From positions 652,765-716,764 of the forward strand of contig NZ_JALJCK010000002.1 in the NCBI RefSeq assembly GCF_022899355.1: 64,000 nucleotides of DNA, written 5' to 3'. This document shows positions 54,081 to 62,997 of the stretch, in pieces (position 1 is the stretch's first letter; the number at the start of each line of letters is the position of its first letter). Below the pieces are notes generated by a model, which made no database searches, was not told the DNA's origin, and saw nothing but the letters and a program-made list of their open reading frames with translations. The translations under genes were made by a program, and so were the position numbers. Source of the stretch: Shinella yambaruensis (lineage in GTDB: Bacteria; Pseudomonadota; Alphaproteobacteria; Rhizobiales; Rhizobiaceae).

Positions 54081-54798
54081 GCTGCAAGAACTCCCGCAGG
54101 CGTGGATTTTCCGGATTGGCGAGCAGGTCGGCCGGCTTGCCGTCGACGGAGATCTTGCCGTCCTCCATGAAGATCAGCCGCGTGCCGACCTGGCGGGCAA
54201 AGGCCATTTCATGCGTGACGACGATCATCGTCATGCCCTCCTCGGCGAGCGCCTGCATGACGCGCAGCACCTCGTGGCGCAGCTCCGGGTCGAGCGCGGA
54301 GGTCGGCTCGTCGAACAGCATCAGCTTCGGCTTGACGGCCAGCGCCCGGGCGATCGCCACGCGCTGCTGCTGGCCGCCGGAAAGCTCGGCCGGGTAGTGG
54401 TGGCCGCGCTCGGCAAGGCCCACCTTGGCGAGCAGCGCCCTGGCCTGTTCCTCGGCCTCGGCACGGCTGATGCCGCGCACCCGCCGGGGGCCGAAGGCGA
54501 CATTCTCCAGCGCCGTCATCTGCGGGAAGAGGTTGAACTGCTGGAAGACCATGCCGGCCTCCTGGCGGATGAGCCGCACCTGCGAGCGGCCGGCCTTGAC
54601 GCTGATATTGTCGACGACGAGATCCCCACCGTTGATCTCCTCCAGCGCATTGATGCAGCGAAGCAGCGTCGACTTTCCCGAGCCGGACGGGCCGATCAGC
54701 ACGACCACCTCGCCCTTGTCGATGTTGAGGTCGACCTCGCGCAGCACCACGACGGGGCCGAAGGTCTTGGTGACGTTTCGAAATTCCACGATGCTCAC
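54070..54798 (-). CDS. Amino-acid ABC transporter ATP-binding protein, GlnQ type
   Basis: 242 residues. Walker [10 protein letters not shown] near residue 35, signature LSGGQQQR, Walker [15 protein letters not shown] and VTHEMAFA. Start is GTG, overlapping the permease stop by GTGA; a longer open frame beyond it is a shadow of the permease. Powers uptake of a polar amino acid or derivative. Confidence 0.9.
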   Translation of the reverse strand: MSIVEFRNVTKTFGPVVVLREVDLNIDKGEVVVLIGPSGSGKSTLLRCINALEEINGGDLVVDNISVKAGRSQVRLIRQEAGMVFQQFNLFPQMTALENVAFGPRRVRGISRAEAEEQARALLAKVGLAERGHHYPAELSGGQQQRVAIARALAVKPKLMLFDEPTSALDPELRHEVLRVMQALAEEGMTMIVVTHEMAFARQVGTRLIFMEDGKISVDGKPADLLANPENPRLREFLQHVH

Positions 54799-55451
54799 AG
54801 GATTCGCATCCTCTTTTCGGTGACGCGCAGGATCAGCGTCAGGGTTCCGGTCATCAGGAGGTAGAGGATCGCCACCGCGCTCCAGATCTCGACCGCGCGG
54901 AAGTTGGCGGCCATGATCTCCTGGCCCTGGCGGGTGAGCTCGCCGACGCCGATGACGATGAACAGCGAGGTGTCCTTGAGGCTGACGATGAACTGGTTGC
55001 CGAGCGGCGGGATCATACGCCGGAAGGCGACGGGGCCGATGATGTAGACCAGCACCTTCCACAGCGGCAGGCCGAGCGCGAGGCCAGCCTCCTTCAGGCC
55101 CCGGTGCACGGAAAGGAACGAGCCGCGCACGATCTCCGCGATATAGGCGCCGGCGTTGACGACGATCGCCGTGACGGCGGCGGTCATCGGATTGACGCGG
55201 ATATCGGCGAGAACCGGCAGCGCGAAATAGATGAACATCACCTGCACGACGATCGGCGTGCCGCGGATGAGCTCGATATAGGCAAAGGCGACGGCGTTCA
55301 GGAATGCATTGCCATAGGCGCGCATCAGGCCCGCGACGAAGCCGACGGCAAGGCCGCCCACGAGGCCGGCAAGGGTGATGAGGATGGTAAGGCGTGCGCC
55401 GCTCAACAGGGCGGGCATGGCCTCGCCGATGACGGACCAGTCGAATTCCAT
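54795..55451 (-). CDS. Amino-acid ABC transporter permease, GlnP/HisM type
   Basis: 218 residues, five membrane segments. The [27 protein letters not shown] stretch near residue 100 is the family's ATPase-contact loop. One permease gene only, so it forms a homodimer. Ends by overlapping the ATPase start. Confidence 0.9.
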   Translation of the reverse strand: MEFDWSVIGEAMPALLSGARLTILITLAGLVGGLAVGFVAGLMRAYGNAFLNAVAFAYIELIRGTPIVVQVMFIYFALPVLADIRVNPMTAAVTAIVVNAGAYIAEIVRGSFLSVHRGLKEAGLALGLPLWKVLVYIIGPVAFRRMIPPLGNQFIVSLKDTSLFIVIGVGELTRQGQEIMAANFRAVEIWSAVAILYLLMTGTLTLILRVTEKRMRIL

Positions 55452-55511
55452 GAGAGGCTCCCCGGCGTGAGGAGGGCGCGCCGGTTCGCCGGCACGCCCG
55501 GGGCTGAGGCG

Positions 55512-56252
55512 TCAGAGCTTCGGCTCGGTGCCGAACCACTTCTTGTAGATCTCGGTGTAGCGGCCGTCCTTCTTCATGTTGGCAAGCGCGGCGTTGACCT
55601 TGGCGACGAGCTCGCTGCCCTTCGGGAAGCCGATGCCGTATTGATGGGCCATCATCTGCTCGCCGACGGCCTTCACCTTGCCGCCGCCGGCGGTCTTGAC
55701 GTAGTAGAGCACGTTCGGCGTATCGTGCATGGCGGCGTCGACTCGGCCGGTCTGCAGTTCCAGATAGGCATTGTCGATGTTCGGGAACTGGCGCAGTTCC
55801 GTCTCCTTGAAGTGCTCCTTGGCGTAGTCCGTCGCCGACGTGCCGGTCTTGGTGGCGAGGATCTTGCCCTTCAGGTCCTCGGCACTCGTGACCGTGCTGT
55901 CCGCCGGCACCATCAGCAGGAAGCCGCTGTCATAATAGCCGTCGGAGAAATCGATCGCCTTCTTGCGCTCGTCCTTGATGGTGATGCCGGCGAGCGCGAC
56001 ATCCACCTGCTTGGTCTGGAGCGCGGGGATGATGCCGTTGAAGTCCATCGGCTGCAGCGTGTAGGTGACGCCGATCTCCTTGGCGATGGCATCCCACATG
56101 TCGATGTCGAAGCCGACATATTTGTCGCCTTCCTTGAATTCGAAGGGCACGAAGGCCGTGTCGGTGGCGACCACAAGGTCCTCGGCCCGCGCGGCCTGGC
56201 CGAAGGCGAGGACCGATGCGAAGGCGGCAAATAGAATGGTACGCAGTTTCAT
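55512..56252 (-). CDS. Amino-acid ABC transporter substrate-binding protein, GlnH type
   Basis: 246 residues. Signal peptide residues 1-23 (to ARAEDL). The mature protein shows [25 protein letters not shown] and the D-x-A-G-ligand loop [21 protein letters not shown], typical of family 3 amino-acid receptors, which bind alpha-carboxylate and amino groups. 60 bases before the permease. Lies 21 bases after the aminotransferase gene in the same transcript. Confidence 0.9.
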   Translation of the reverse strand: MKLRTILFAAFASVLAFGQAARAEDLVVATDTAFVPFEFKEGDKYVGFDIDMWDAIAKEIGVTYTLQPMDFNGIIPALQTKQVDVALAGITIKDERKKAIDFSDGYYDSGFLLMVPADSTVTSAEDLKGKILATKTGTSATDYAKEHFKETELRQFPNIDNAYLELQTGRVDAAMHDTPNVLYYVKTAGGGKVKAVGEQMMAHQYGIGFPKGSELVAKVNAALANMKKDGRYTEIYKKWFGTEPKL

Positions 56253-56273
56253 GGTTGTTCCCCTTTTGCTTGG

Positions 56274-57611
56274 TTATGCGTGTGGAAGTGTGCCGACGGC
56301 GGCATCGATCGCATCGCCCAGCCGCTCGACGATGCGCGTGATGTCCGCGCGCTCGACGATGAAGGGCGGGGCGATCAGCACATGGTCGCCCTGCCGGCCG
56401 TCGATCGTGCCGCCCATCGGATAGACCATCAGGCCGCGCGCCATGGCTTCCTTCTTGATCAGGCCGTTGAGCTTGAATTTCGGGTCGAAGGGCTGCTTGC
56501 CGGCGCGATCGGCCACCAGTTCCACCCCGCGGAAAAGGCCGCGCCCGCGGATGTCGCCGACATGGTGGTGGTTGCCGAGGCGCTCGACGAGCTGGCTTTC
56601 CAGCTCGGCGCCCATCGCAACGACATTGGCAAGGAGGTTCTCGCGCCGGATGACCTGCTGAACGGCAAGGCCGGCGGCGGCGGCCATCGGGTGGCCCATA
56701 TAGGTGTGGCCGTGCTGGAAGAAGCCGGAGCCGCTGGCGAAGGCCTCGAAGATCTTCTCCGAGAGCAGCACGGCGCCGACCGGCTGGTAGCCGCCGCCAA
56801 GCCCCTTGGCGATGGTCATCAGGTCCGGCGCGACGCCGTCCTGCTCGCAGGCATGCAGCGTCCCGGTGCGGCCCATGCCGCACATCACCTCGTCGAGGAT
56901 GAGCAGCACGCCGTAGCGGTCGCAGATGGCGCGGATACGCTTCAGATAGTCGGCGACGGGCGGGACCGCGCCGGCCGTGGCGCCGACGACCGTTTCGGCG
57001 ACGAAGGCGATGACCTCGTCCGCGCCGAGTTCGAGGATCTTGTCTTCGAGCTGCTGCGCGGCGCGAGCGGCATAGGCCTCGTCGCTCTCGCCGCTTTCCT
57101 GCAGGCGATAGGCGTAGCACGGATCGATATGGTGGGTTTCGACGAGAAGTGGCTTGAACTGCGCGCGCCGCCACTCGTTGCCGCCCGCGGCAAGCGCCCC
57201 GAGCGTGTTGCCGTGATAGCTCTGCCGGCGCGCGATGATGTGGCGGCGCTGCGGCTCGCCCTTCTCGACGAAATATTGCCGCGCCATCTTCAGCGCCGCC
57301 TCGACCGCTTCCGAGCCGCCGCTGACGAGATAGGCATGGCTCAACCCTGCCGGCGCGTCCGCGATCAGCAGTTCCGCCAGCGCCTCGGCAGCCTCGGAGG
57401 TGAAGAAGCCCGTATGGGCATAGGCGAGCCGGTCGAGCTGCTCGTGCAGGGCGGAAAGGACGGCGGGATGGGCGTGGCCGAGGCAGGAGACGGCCGCGCC
57501 GCCCGAGGCGTCGATATAGGCCTTGCCCTCGGCGTCGAACAGCTCGATGCCCCTGCCGCCCACGGCGACCGGCATGCGGGAATGGATGGCGCGATGCAGA
57601 AGGCGGGTCAC
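56274..57611 (-). CDS. Class III aminotransferase
   Basis: 445 residues. PLP-binding: VSGGSEAVEAALKM near residue 108, LILDEVMCGMGRTG (Asp) near 240, and the Schiff-base Lys in TIAKGLGGGY near 270. Class III enzymes often use omega- or beta-amino groups. Starts with GTG overlapping the RpiR gene stop (GTGA). Paired with the amino-acid importer and a divergent beta-keto-acid cleavage enzyme, it is likely to turn a beta-amino acid into a beta-keto acid. Adenosylmethionine- or GABA-type transaminases are alternatives. Confidence 0.87.
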   Translation of the reverse strand: MTRLLHRAIHSRMPVAVGGRGIELFDAEGKAYIDASGGAAVSCLGHAHPAVLSALHEQLDRLAYAHTGFFTSEAAEALAELLIADAPAGLSHAYLVSGGSEAVEAALKMARQYFVEKGEPQRRHIIARRQSYHGNTLGALAAGGNEWRRAQFKPLLVETHHIDPCYAYRLQESGESDEAYAARAAQQLEDKILELGADEVIAFVAETVVGATAGAVPPVADYLKRIRAICDRYGVLLILDEVMCGMGRTGTLHACEQDGVAPDLMTIAKGLGGGYQPVGAVLLSEKIFEAFASGSGFFQHGHTYMGHPMAAAAGLAVQQVIRRENLLANVVAMGAELESQLVERLGNHHHVGDIRGRGLFRGVELVADRAGKQPFDPKFKLNGLIKKEAMARGLMVYPMGGTIDGRQGDHVLIAPPFIVERADITRIVERLGDAIDAAVGTLPHA

Positions 57612-58492
57612 GGACGCTTCATCCTCGTCTTGAGATGGGTGTTGAGGGCGGCCGACTGGCGGTCGACGGCGGCAAGCGCGGCGCCTGCCGCATCCCCCGC
57701 CTGGCCGGCGACCAGCGCGCCCAGCACCTCGGCGACGACGAAGGCCGGCGACATGGCGTGCAGGAACGACGGGCTTTCGGTCGGCACGACCAGCGTGCAG
57801 GCGGCAAGCTGGGCGAGGGGGGCGACGAGGCTGTCGGTGATGGCGATCAGCGGCACGCCCACCTCGCCGGCATAATCGGCGATCTCGATCGTCTGGCGCG
57901 TATAGGGCAGCACGCTGACCGCGACCATCACGTCCTCGCCGCTCGCGCTGCCGAGAGCATCGGCGCCGATGCCGCCGACGGCGTCCAGCATGATCGAATG
58001 TTTTCCCGCCAGCGACAGGATGTAGTGCAGGTGCCAGGCCGGCGAATGGCTGGAGCGCAGGCCGAGGCAATAGATGCGCCGCGCGGCGCCGAGCCGGCGG
58101 GCGGCTTCCACCAGCATTTCCAGCGATTGGGGCTGCGAGAGCTGGCCGACCTGCGCGGCGATGCCGCCCAGCATGTCGGCTGCCAGCACCTGGTCGCCCT
58201 TCAGCTTCTGGCTCTTCGCCTGCGCGCCGACACGGCCGGCAAAGCCCGTCACGTCGCCACGCATGGCGTCCGCATGGAGCTGGCGGATGTCCTCGTAGCC
58301 GGCAAGGCCGAGATGCTTGGCAAGCCGCGTCATGGTGGCGGGCTGCACGCCCGCCTGCCGTGCCTGCTCGCGCATGGACAACAGCGCGACCTCGCGCGGC
58401 TGGTTCAGCACGTAGCGCGCGGCGGCCCGGAGCTGCTCCGACATCGTGTCGAAGGCCTGGACGATCTGGTCTGCGAGAGGGCCGTTTTGCAT
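57608..58492 (-). CDS. MurR/RpiR family transcriptional regulator
   Basis: 294 residues. RpiR helix-turn-helix in residues about 1-78 (SMREQARQAGVQPATMTRLAKHLGLAGYEDIR), then a SIS sugar-phosphate-like domain (YCLGLRSSHSPAWHLHYIL, and PYTRQTIEIADYAGE). Start at MQNGPLAD; ribosome site AAAGGTG is rather distant. First gene of the aminotransferase-importer-C45 transcript and divergent from the cleavage enzyme. A near-palindrome at 58552-58569 is a candidate site. Confidence 0.85.
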   Translation of the reverse strand: MQNGPLADQIVQAFDTMSEQLRAAARYVLNQPREVALLSMREQARQAGVQPATMTRLAKHLGLAGYEDIRQLHADAMRGDVTGFAGRVGAQAKSQKLKGDQVLAADMLGGIAAQVGQLSQPQSLEMLVEAARRLGAARRIYCLGLRSSHSPAWHLHYILSLAGKHSIMLDAVGGIGADALGSASGEDVMVAVSVLPYTRQTIEIADYAGEVGVPLIAITDSLVAPLAQLAACTLVVPTESPSFLHAMSPAFVVAEVLGALVAGQAGDAAGAALAAVDRQSAALNTHLKTRMKRP

Positions 58493-58551
58493 GGCGATCG
58501 AATACACCTTTCCAAATTGCTTTGCAACAGTTGTTTCATTAATGTAGATAT

Positions 58552-58569
58552 ATGATCCATATGAATCAT
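58552..58569. promoter_or_regulatory. Near-palindrome in the RpiR/BKACE divergent promoter
   Basis: ATGATCCATATGAATCAT: arms ATGAT/ATCAT, centre CATATG; one base pair breaks perfect symmetry. It lies 15 bases before the cleavage-enzyme start in a low-GC stretch. Confidence 0.45.
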
Positions 58570-58583
58570 ATCCTGGATGCACG

Positions 58584-59420
58584 ATGACAGATTCTCGCGA
58601 ACCGCGCCGCGTGGCCATCGCCGTGGCCCCGAACGGCGGCCGCCGCACCAAGGCGGACCATCCCGCCATCCCCCTGACGCCGGGCGAATTGGCGCGCACC
58701 GCAGCCGAATGCCTGGATGCGGGCGCCGCCATGATCCACGTCCATGTGCGCCGACCGGATGGCCGTCATCTCCTCGATGCCGATGCCTATGGCGCGGCGA
58801 TTGCGGCCATCCGCGCGGCGGTGGGCGATCGCCTGGTCATCCAGATCACCACGGAAGCGCTCGGCCTCTACGCGCCGGCGGAGCAGATTGCCGTGCTGAC
58901 GGCGGTGAAGCCGGAGGCGGCCTCGCTGGCGCTGCGGGAACTCGCGCCGGATGCGGCCGCCGAACCCGCCTTCGCCGAGGCGCTCTTCTGGATGAAACGG
59001 GAGAACGTCCTGCCGCAGATCATCCTCTACGAGCCGGCGGAGGCGGTGCGCCTTGAAGGCATGATCCGCCGTGGCCTCGTGCCCTGGCCGGATATCCCCG
59101 TGCTCTACGTGCTCGGCCGCTATACCCTGTCCCAGACCTCGCAGCCCGCCGACCTCATGCCTTTCCTCGCACCGGAGGCACCGCGCTTTTCGAACTGGAG
59201 CGTCTGCGCCTTCGGACGCCACGAGGCGGCCTGCGTCACCGCCGGCGCCCTGCTCGGCGGCCATGTCCGCGTCGGCTTCGAGAACAACCTCCATCGGCCC
59301 GACGGCAGTCTTGCCGCCTCGAACGCCGATCTCGTCGAGACCGTCGCAACGGCGCTCGACCGCCTCGGATGCGCTTCGTGCCGTGCTGCGGATCTGCGCA
59401 ACGGTTTTGATCTGATTTGA
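58584..59420 (+). CDS. Beta-keto acid cleavage enzyme (BKACE, DUF849)
   Basis: 278 residues. Zn-binding His52 and His54 in MIHVHVRRPDG and the conserved Glu in VGFENN near residue 236. BKACE enzymes condense a beta-keto acid with acetyl-CoA, giving acetoacetate and a new CoA ester; the best known member acts in lysine fermentation. It is divergent from an operon with an aminotransferase that could make the beta-keto acid. Start ATG lacks a strong ribosome site. Convergent with the DhaL gene. Confidence 0.88.
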   Translation: MTDSREPRRVAIAVAPNGGRRTKADHPAIPLTPGELARTAAECLDAGAAMIHVHVRRPDGRHLLDADAYGAAIAAIRAAVGDRLVIQITTEALGLYAPAEQIAVLTAVKPEAASLALRELAPDAAAEPAFAEALFWMKRENVLPQIILYEPAEAVRLEGMIRRGLVPWPDIPVLYVLGRYTLSQTSQPADLMPFLAPEAPRFSNWSVCAFGRHEAACVTAGALLGGHVRVGFENNLHRPDGSLAASNADLVETVATALDRLGCASCRAADLRNGFDLI

Positions 59421-59454
59421 AAGAAACGCCCTGCAAGTCCTTGCGGATGAGGGG

Positions 59455-60090
59455 CTAAAGCGCCTCCGCCATCGCCCTGACAAGTGCCGCCGCGGAGGTT
59501 GCGCCGGGGTCGAGATGACCGAGCGAACGCTCGCGCACGCGGGCGGCGCGGCCCTTGGCGGCGACCATCGTCGCGGTCGCGGCCGCGCCGTTGTCGGCGG
59601 CGGAGGTGACGGCGGCCCAGAAATCCGGCTTCGACCTGCCTTCGGCGACAGCGGTCGCGGCCGCCTGCGCCGCGGGCAGCCAGACGTCGAGCATGGTCTT
59701 GTCGCCGCGCTGCGCCTTGCCGCGCTCGCGGATCCCTTCGGAAAGGGCAGCGAGCATGTCGCGGCAGGCGGGAAGGTCGAGGTTTTCGCGGCCGGCAAGC
59801 GTTTGCGCGGCGCGGCGGAAACCGGTGGCATAGAGCGGGCCGGTGGAGGCGCCGACGGCATCGAGGAAGCCGGTCGCGGCGGTGGACATCACCTCGGAAG
59901 GGCTTGCCGCATCGAGGTCGAGCGCGGAGAGGGCGGCGCTCACGGCCTTGAAGCCGATCGACATGGTGATGCCGTGATCGCCGTCGCCGATCGCACCGTC
60001 GAGTTCGGAGAGATGGTCTTTCTCCGCCTCGATCGCCTCGGCCATCCGCTCGAACATTTTCGCGAGAGCCCGCGCCGCGCTTTCCGACAT
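59455..60090 (-). CDS. Dihydroxyacetone kinase subunit L (DhaL), partner of fused regulator-DhaK
   Basis: 211 residues, all-helical ADP-binding subunit. The Mg-ADP site is DGAIGDGDHGITM near residue 30, with STGPLYATGF near 83 and GDKTMLD near 127. It phosphorylates the carbonyl substrate held by a DhaK subunit. Starts 13 bases after the fused SorC-DhaK gene. A second DhaL is at 62342. Whether the phosphate donor is ATP or a DhaM protein is not visible; no dhaM is in the window. Confidence 0.87.
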   Translation of the reverse strand: MSESAARALAKMFERMAEAIEAEKDHLSELDGAIGDGDHGITMSIGFKAVSAALSALDLDAASPSEVMSTAATGFLDAVGASTGPLYATGFRRAAQTLAGRENLDLPACRDMLAALSEGIRERGKAQRGDKTMLDVWLPAAQAAATAVAEGRSKPDFWAAVTSAADNGAAATATMVAAKGRAARVRERSLGHLDPGATSAAALVRAMAEAL

Positions 60091-60103
60091 GTCTTCCTCC
60101 CCG

Positions 60104-62206
60104 TCAGGGCGTTTCAGGCGTGTTGATGGTCAGGACCGCCGTCTGGCACGGGTGGTGCAGCAGCTCGGTCAGCTGGCGGTCGAGATGCAGGATCGAGATG
60201 GAGGCGCCCACCATGTCGAGCGAGGTGCAGTAGTGCCCCACCCAGTTGGCCTCGATCGCGATGTTCTTGGCGGCAAGCCGCTGCTCCACCCGGCGGAACA
60301 GGATGTAGAGCTCCATTTGCGGTGTCGCGCCGAAGGAGTTGACGAGCACCGCCACCCGGTCGCCGGGTTCGGCCTTCATTTCCTTGAAGATGTTGTCCAT
60401 GATCGTATCGACGATTTCGTCGGCGGTGCGGATGCGCTCGCGCGAGACGCCTGGCTCGCCATGGATGCCCATGCCAAGCTCCATGTCGTCGGGGCCGATC
60501 TCGAAATTGTGCCGCCGCGTCTGCGGCATGGAGCAGGATTCGAGCGCGACGCCGACCGTATAGGTGCGGTCGTTCGCCTTGCGGGTGACGGCCTCGCACT
60601 CGTCGAGCGTCATGCCGCGGTCGCAGGCCGCGCCCGCCACCTTGAAGACGAAGAAATTGCCGGCGACGCCGCGCCGTCCCTCCTTGTCCTCGACCGGGGA
60701 GGAGACGATGTCGTCGGTGGTCAGCACCGTGCGGATCGGGATGCCCTTCTCCTCGGCGATCTCGGCCGCCATCTCGAAGTTCATCACGTCGCCGGCATAG
60801 TTGCCGTAGACGAAGAGCACGCCCGCGCCGCCGGAGGCCGCGACGGCGCATTTGGCGATCGGGTCCGGCGGCGGCGAGGAGAAGATGTTGCCGATCGCCA
60901 CCGCATCGGCGAGCCCCTTGCCGACATAGCCGACGAAGCAGGGCTCGTGCCCCGTACCGCCGCCAATGACGAGGCCGACCTTGCCGGGCCGCGGACCGTT
61001 GCGGGCGACGAGGGCGCGGCGCGAATTGCCGATCGGCTGGAGATAGGGCTTGTGCGCCGCGATCAGGCCATCCAGCATCTCCTCGACAACGTCATTGGGA
61101 TTGTTGAGGAATTTCTTGACGTGCGTGCGGTAGGCGTTGGCGACCGGCGTGCTCTTCTGGCGCTGCGAGAGTTTTCCGTCAAGGCTCGTCACGCCGTCGG
61201 CGCGCAGGATGCCCGCGCCGGTCGCCGCGTCCGTCACCAGCACGTTGACATAGCCGCCGCGCAGTGCCGCCAGCAGGGCCGGCACCTTGTCGAAGCCACC
61301 AGCGACGGCGACGCGGGTGCCGATGCCGCGCAGCATCTCCAGCGAAATGCCGATCGTGCGGTCGTCGAGCGGGCCGGCGACGGGGCGGCCGCGCTCGTCT
61401 ATGAAGCGTCCCGCAAGCACGCCCGCCGCACCCTTGGCGAGGTAGTGCTGGAGGGGCACGGATTCGAAGAAGCCGCTGGTGTGGATCGTCGAATTGGGGC
61501 GTAGCGAGGCGATGCCGAAGACGACGCGGTTGGCGCGGGCGAGCGTGTCGAACTGTTCGCGGATCAGCGGCTCGGTGAGCAGCATGTCGTGCATCTGTGC
61601 GGAAGCGACGATGGCGGGGGCGGTGATGTTGACGCAGCGGGCGGAGATTGCGCGGGCGACGGCGGCCGTGGTCAGTTCCGGCGTATAGGCGAAGCTGGCG
61701 GTGGTGCCGCCTGTCGCCTGCACGACGGTGACGTCCTGCAAGGAAGCCATTTCCAGATGTTCGCCGACCGACAGGATGGTGCGGCCCCAGGCGACGGCGA
61801 GCGTATCGCCGGACTTGATCATCTTGGCGAGCGCCTGCGCGCCGGCCGCGCCCAGTCGTCCGATCAGCGGGCGCGTGTCGTCGTCGTTCGGCACGACGAG
61901 GCAATCCGAGAGGCCGAAATGGCGCTTCAGTTCCTGCGCGATGGTGAGCGAGGCGAGACGGGCGGGCTCGATCGAGATGTTGACGATGCCCTTTTCGCGG
62001 GCGTCGGCGAGGTAGCTGTTGACGGTGGCGCGCGAGACGCCCATCGCCTCGGCGATCTCGCCCTGCGTCATGCCGTCTTCATAATAGAGCCAGCAGGCCC
62101 AGACATAGGGGTCGTCGCCATAGCGCAGCGGGATGGAATCGATGCCTTCGGGCCCGTTCACCCGGCTGATACCGCCCTTGCGCGGTGCGGAAGTCTTCAA
62201 AGCCAT
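60104..62206 (-). CDS. SorC-type transcriptional regulator fused to DhaK subunit
   Basis: 700 residues in one frame. Residues about 25-90 are a helix-turn-helix (YYEDGMTQGEIAEAMGVSRATVNSYL) and 90-335 a SorC sugar-binding domain. Residues about 360-695 are a DhaK domain retaining GGGTGHEP, YGNYAGDVMNF and GIHGEPG, the His that binds the substrate covalently. So the kinase part is probably active or at least ligand-binding. Start MALKTSAP; GGGAG lies 11 bases upstream. This fusion is known in rhizobial genomes. Its own operon includes two DhaL and another DhaK gene. Confidence 0.87.
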   Translation of the reverse strand: MALKTSAPRKGGISRVNGPEGIDSIPLRYGDDPYVWACWLYYEDGMTQGEIAEAMGVSRATVNSYLADAREKGIVNISIEPARLASLTIAQELKRHFGLSDCLVVPNDDDTRPLIGRLGAAGAQALAKMIKSGDTLAVAWGRTILSVGEHLEMASLQDVTVVQATGGTTASFAYTPELTTAAVARAISARCVNITAPAIVASAQMHDMLLTEPLIREQFDTLARANRVVFGIASLRPNSTIHTSGFFESVPLQHYLAKGAAGVLAGRFIDERGRPVAGPLDDRTIGISLEMLRGIGTRVAVAGGFDKVPALLAALRGGYVNVLVTDAATGAGILRADGVTSLDGKLSQRQKSTPVANAYRTHVKKFLNNPNDVVEEMLDGLIAAHKPYLQPIGNSRRALVARNGPRPGKVGLVIGGGTGHEPCFVGYVGKGLADAVAIGNIFSSPPPDPIAKCAVAASGGAGVLFVYGNYAGDVMNFEMAAEIAEEKGIPIRTVLTTDDIVSSPVEDKEGRRGVAGNFFVFKVAGAACDRGMTLDECEAVTRKANDRTYTVGVALESCSMPQTRRHNFEIGPDDMELGMGIHGEPGVSRERIRTADEIVDTIMDNIFKEMKAEPGDRVAVLVNSFGATPQMELYILFRRVEQRLAAKNIAIEANWVGHYCTSLDMVGASISILHLDRQLTELLHHPCQTAVLTINTPETP

Positions 62207-62341
62207 CGGTTTTGCGGGTCTCCCTTCAGGCGGCGACCATGGAAGCAACGCCGCCGCTTTGCAACATGGTTTGACAAAAAAGCGTTGCGCGGCCCGTTGC
62301 GGGGGCGGGCCGCGCGTCCTGGGAGGACCGTTGGGGTTGCC

Positions 62342-62983
62342 TCAGCCGAGGCGGGCGTGTGCGCCGTCGGACAGTTCCTTCAGGATGATGGCGCAGGAGG
62401 TCGCGCCGGCATCCAGCACGCCGAGCGAGCGCTCGCCGAGCCGGCTGGCGCGGCCGATCTTCGCCACCAGGCCGATCGTCGAATCGCGCCCGGCCTCGGC
62501 GGCCGCAACGAGCGCTTCCAGCGCCTCGCCGAAGGATTTGCCCGCCGCCGTCGCCGCGTCGAAGGCCTCGACCGCCGGAACGAACGTGTCGAGCAGCGTC
62601 TTGTCGCCGACCTTGGCCGAGCCGATCGATCGGATGCCGGAAAGGCCGGCATGCAGCATTTTGCTGAAGGCCGCCGCGTCGATCGTCTCCACGCCTTGGA
62701 TCGTCTCGGCGAATTCCGTGAACATGACGCCGTAGAGCGGGCCCATCGAGCCGCCGATCTCCGTCATCAGCACCGTGCCGAGCGTGTCGAGGGACTGGGC
62801 GAGCGACGCGTCCTTGCCCTTCAGCCGCTCGGCGGCCATGCCGAAGCCCTTGGCCATGTTCACGCCGTGGTCGCCGTCGCCGATCCTGCCGTCGATCTCG
62901 CTGAGATAGGCCCGGTTCTCGACGATCCGCTCGGCCATCGAGAGGACGATCGCGCCGGAAGACGCATTGTCGAAGGTCTGCAT
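62342..62983 (-). CDS. Dihydroxyacetone kinase subunit L (DhaL)
   Basis: 213 residues. DGRIGDGDHGVNM near residue 30, GGSMGPLYG near 78 and GDKTLLD near 125 mark the ADP-Mg site. Forms a kinase with the DhaK encoded 14 bases upstream. GGGAGG precedes the ATG. The gap of 135 bases to the fused gene downstream has no clear terminator. Confidence 0.88.
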   Translation of the reverse strand: MQTFDNASSGAIVLSMAERIVENRAYLSEIDGRIGDGDHGVNMAKGFGMAAERLKGKDASLAQSLDTLGTVLMTEIGGSMGPLYGVMFTEFAETIQGVETIDAAAFSKMLHAGLSGIRSIGSAKVGDKTLLDTFVPAVEAFDAATAAGKSFGEALEALVAAAEAGRDSTIGLVAKIGRASRLGERSLGVLDAGATSCAIILKELSDGAHARLG

Positions 62984-62997
62984 GGGGCTTCCTCCCG

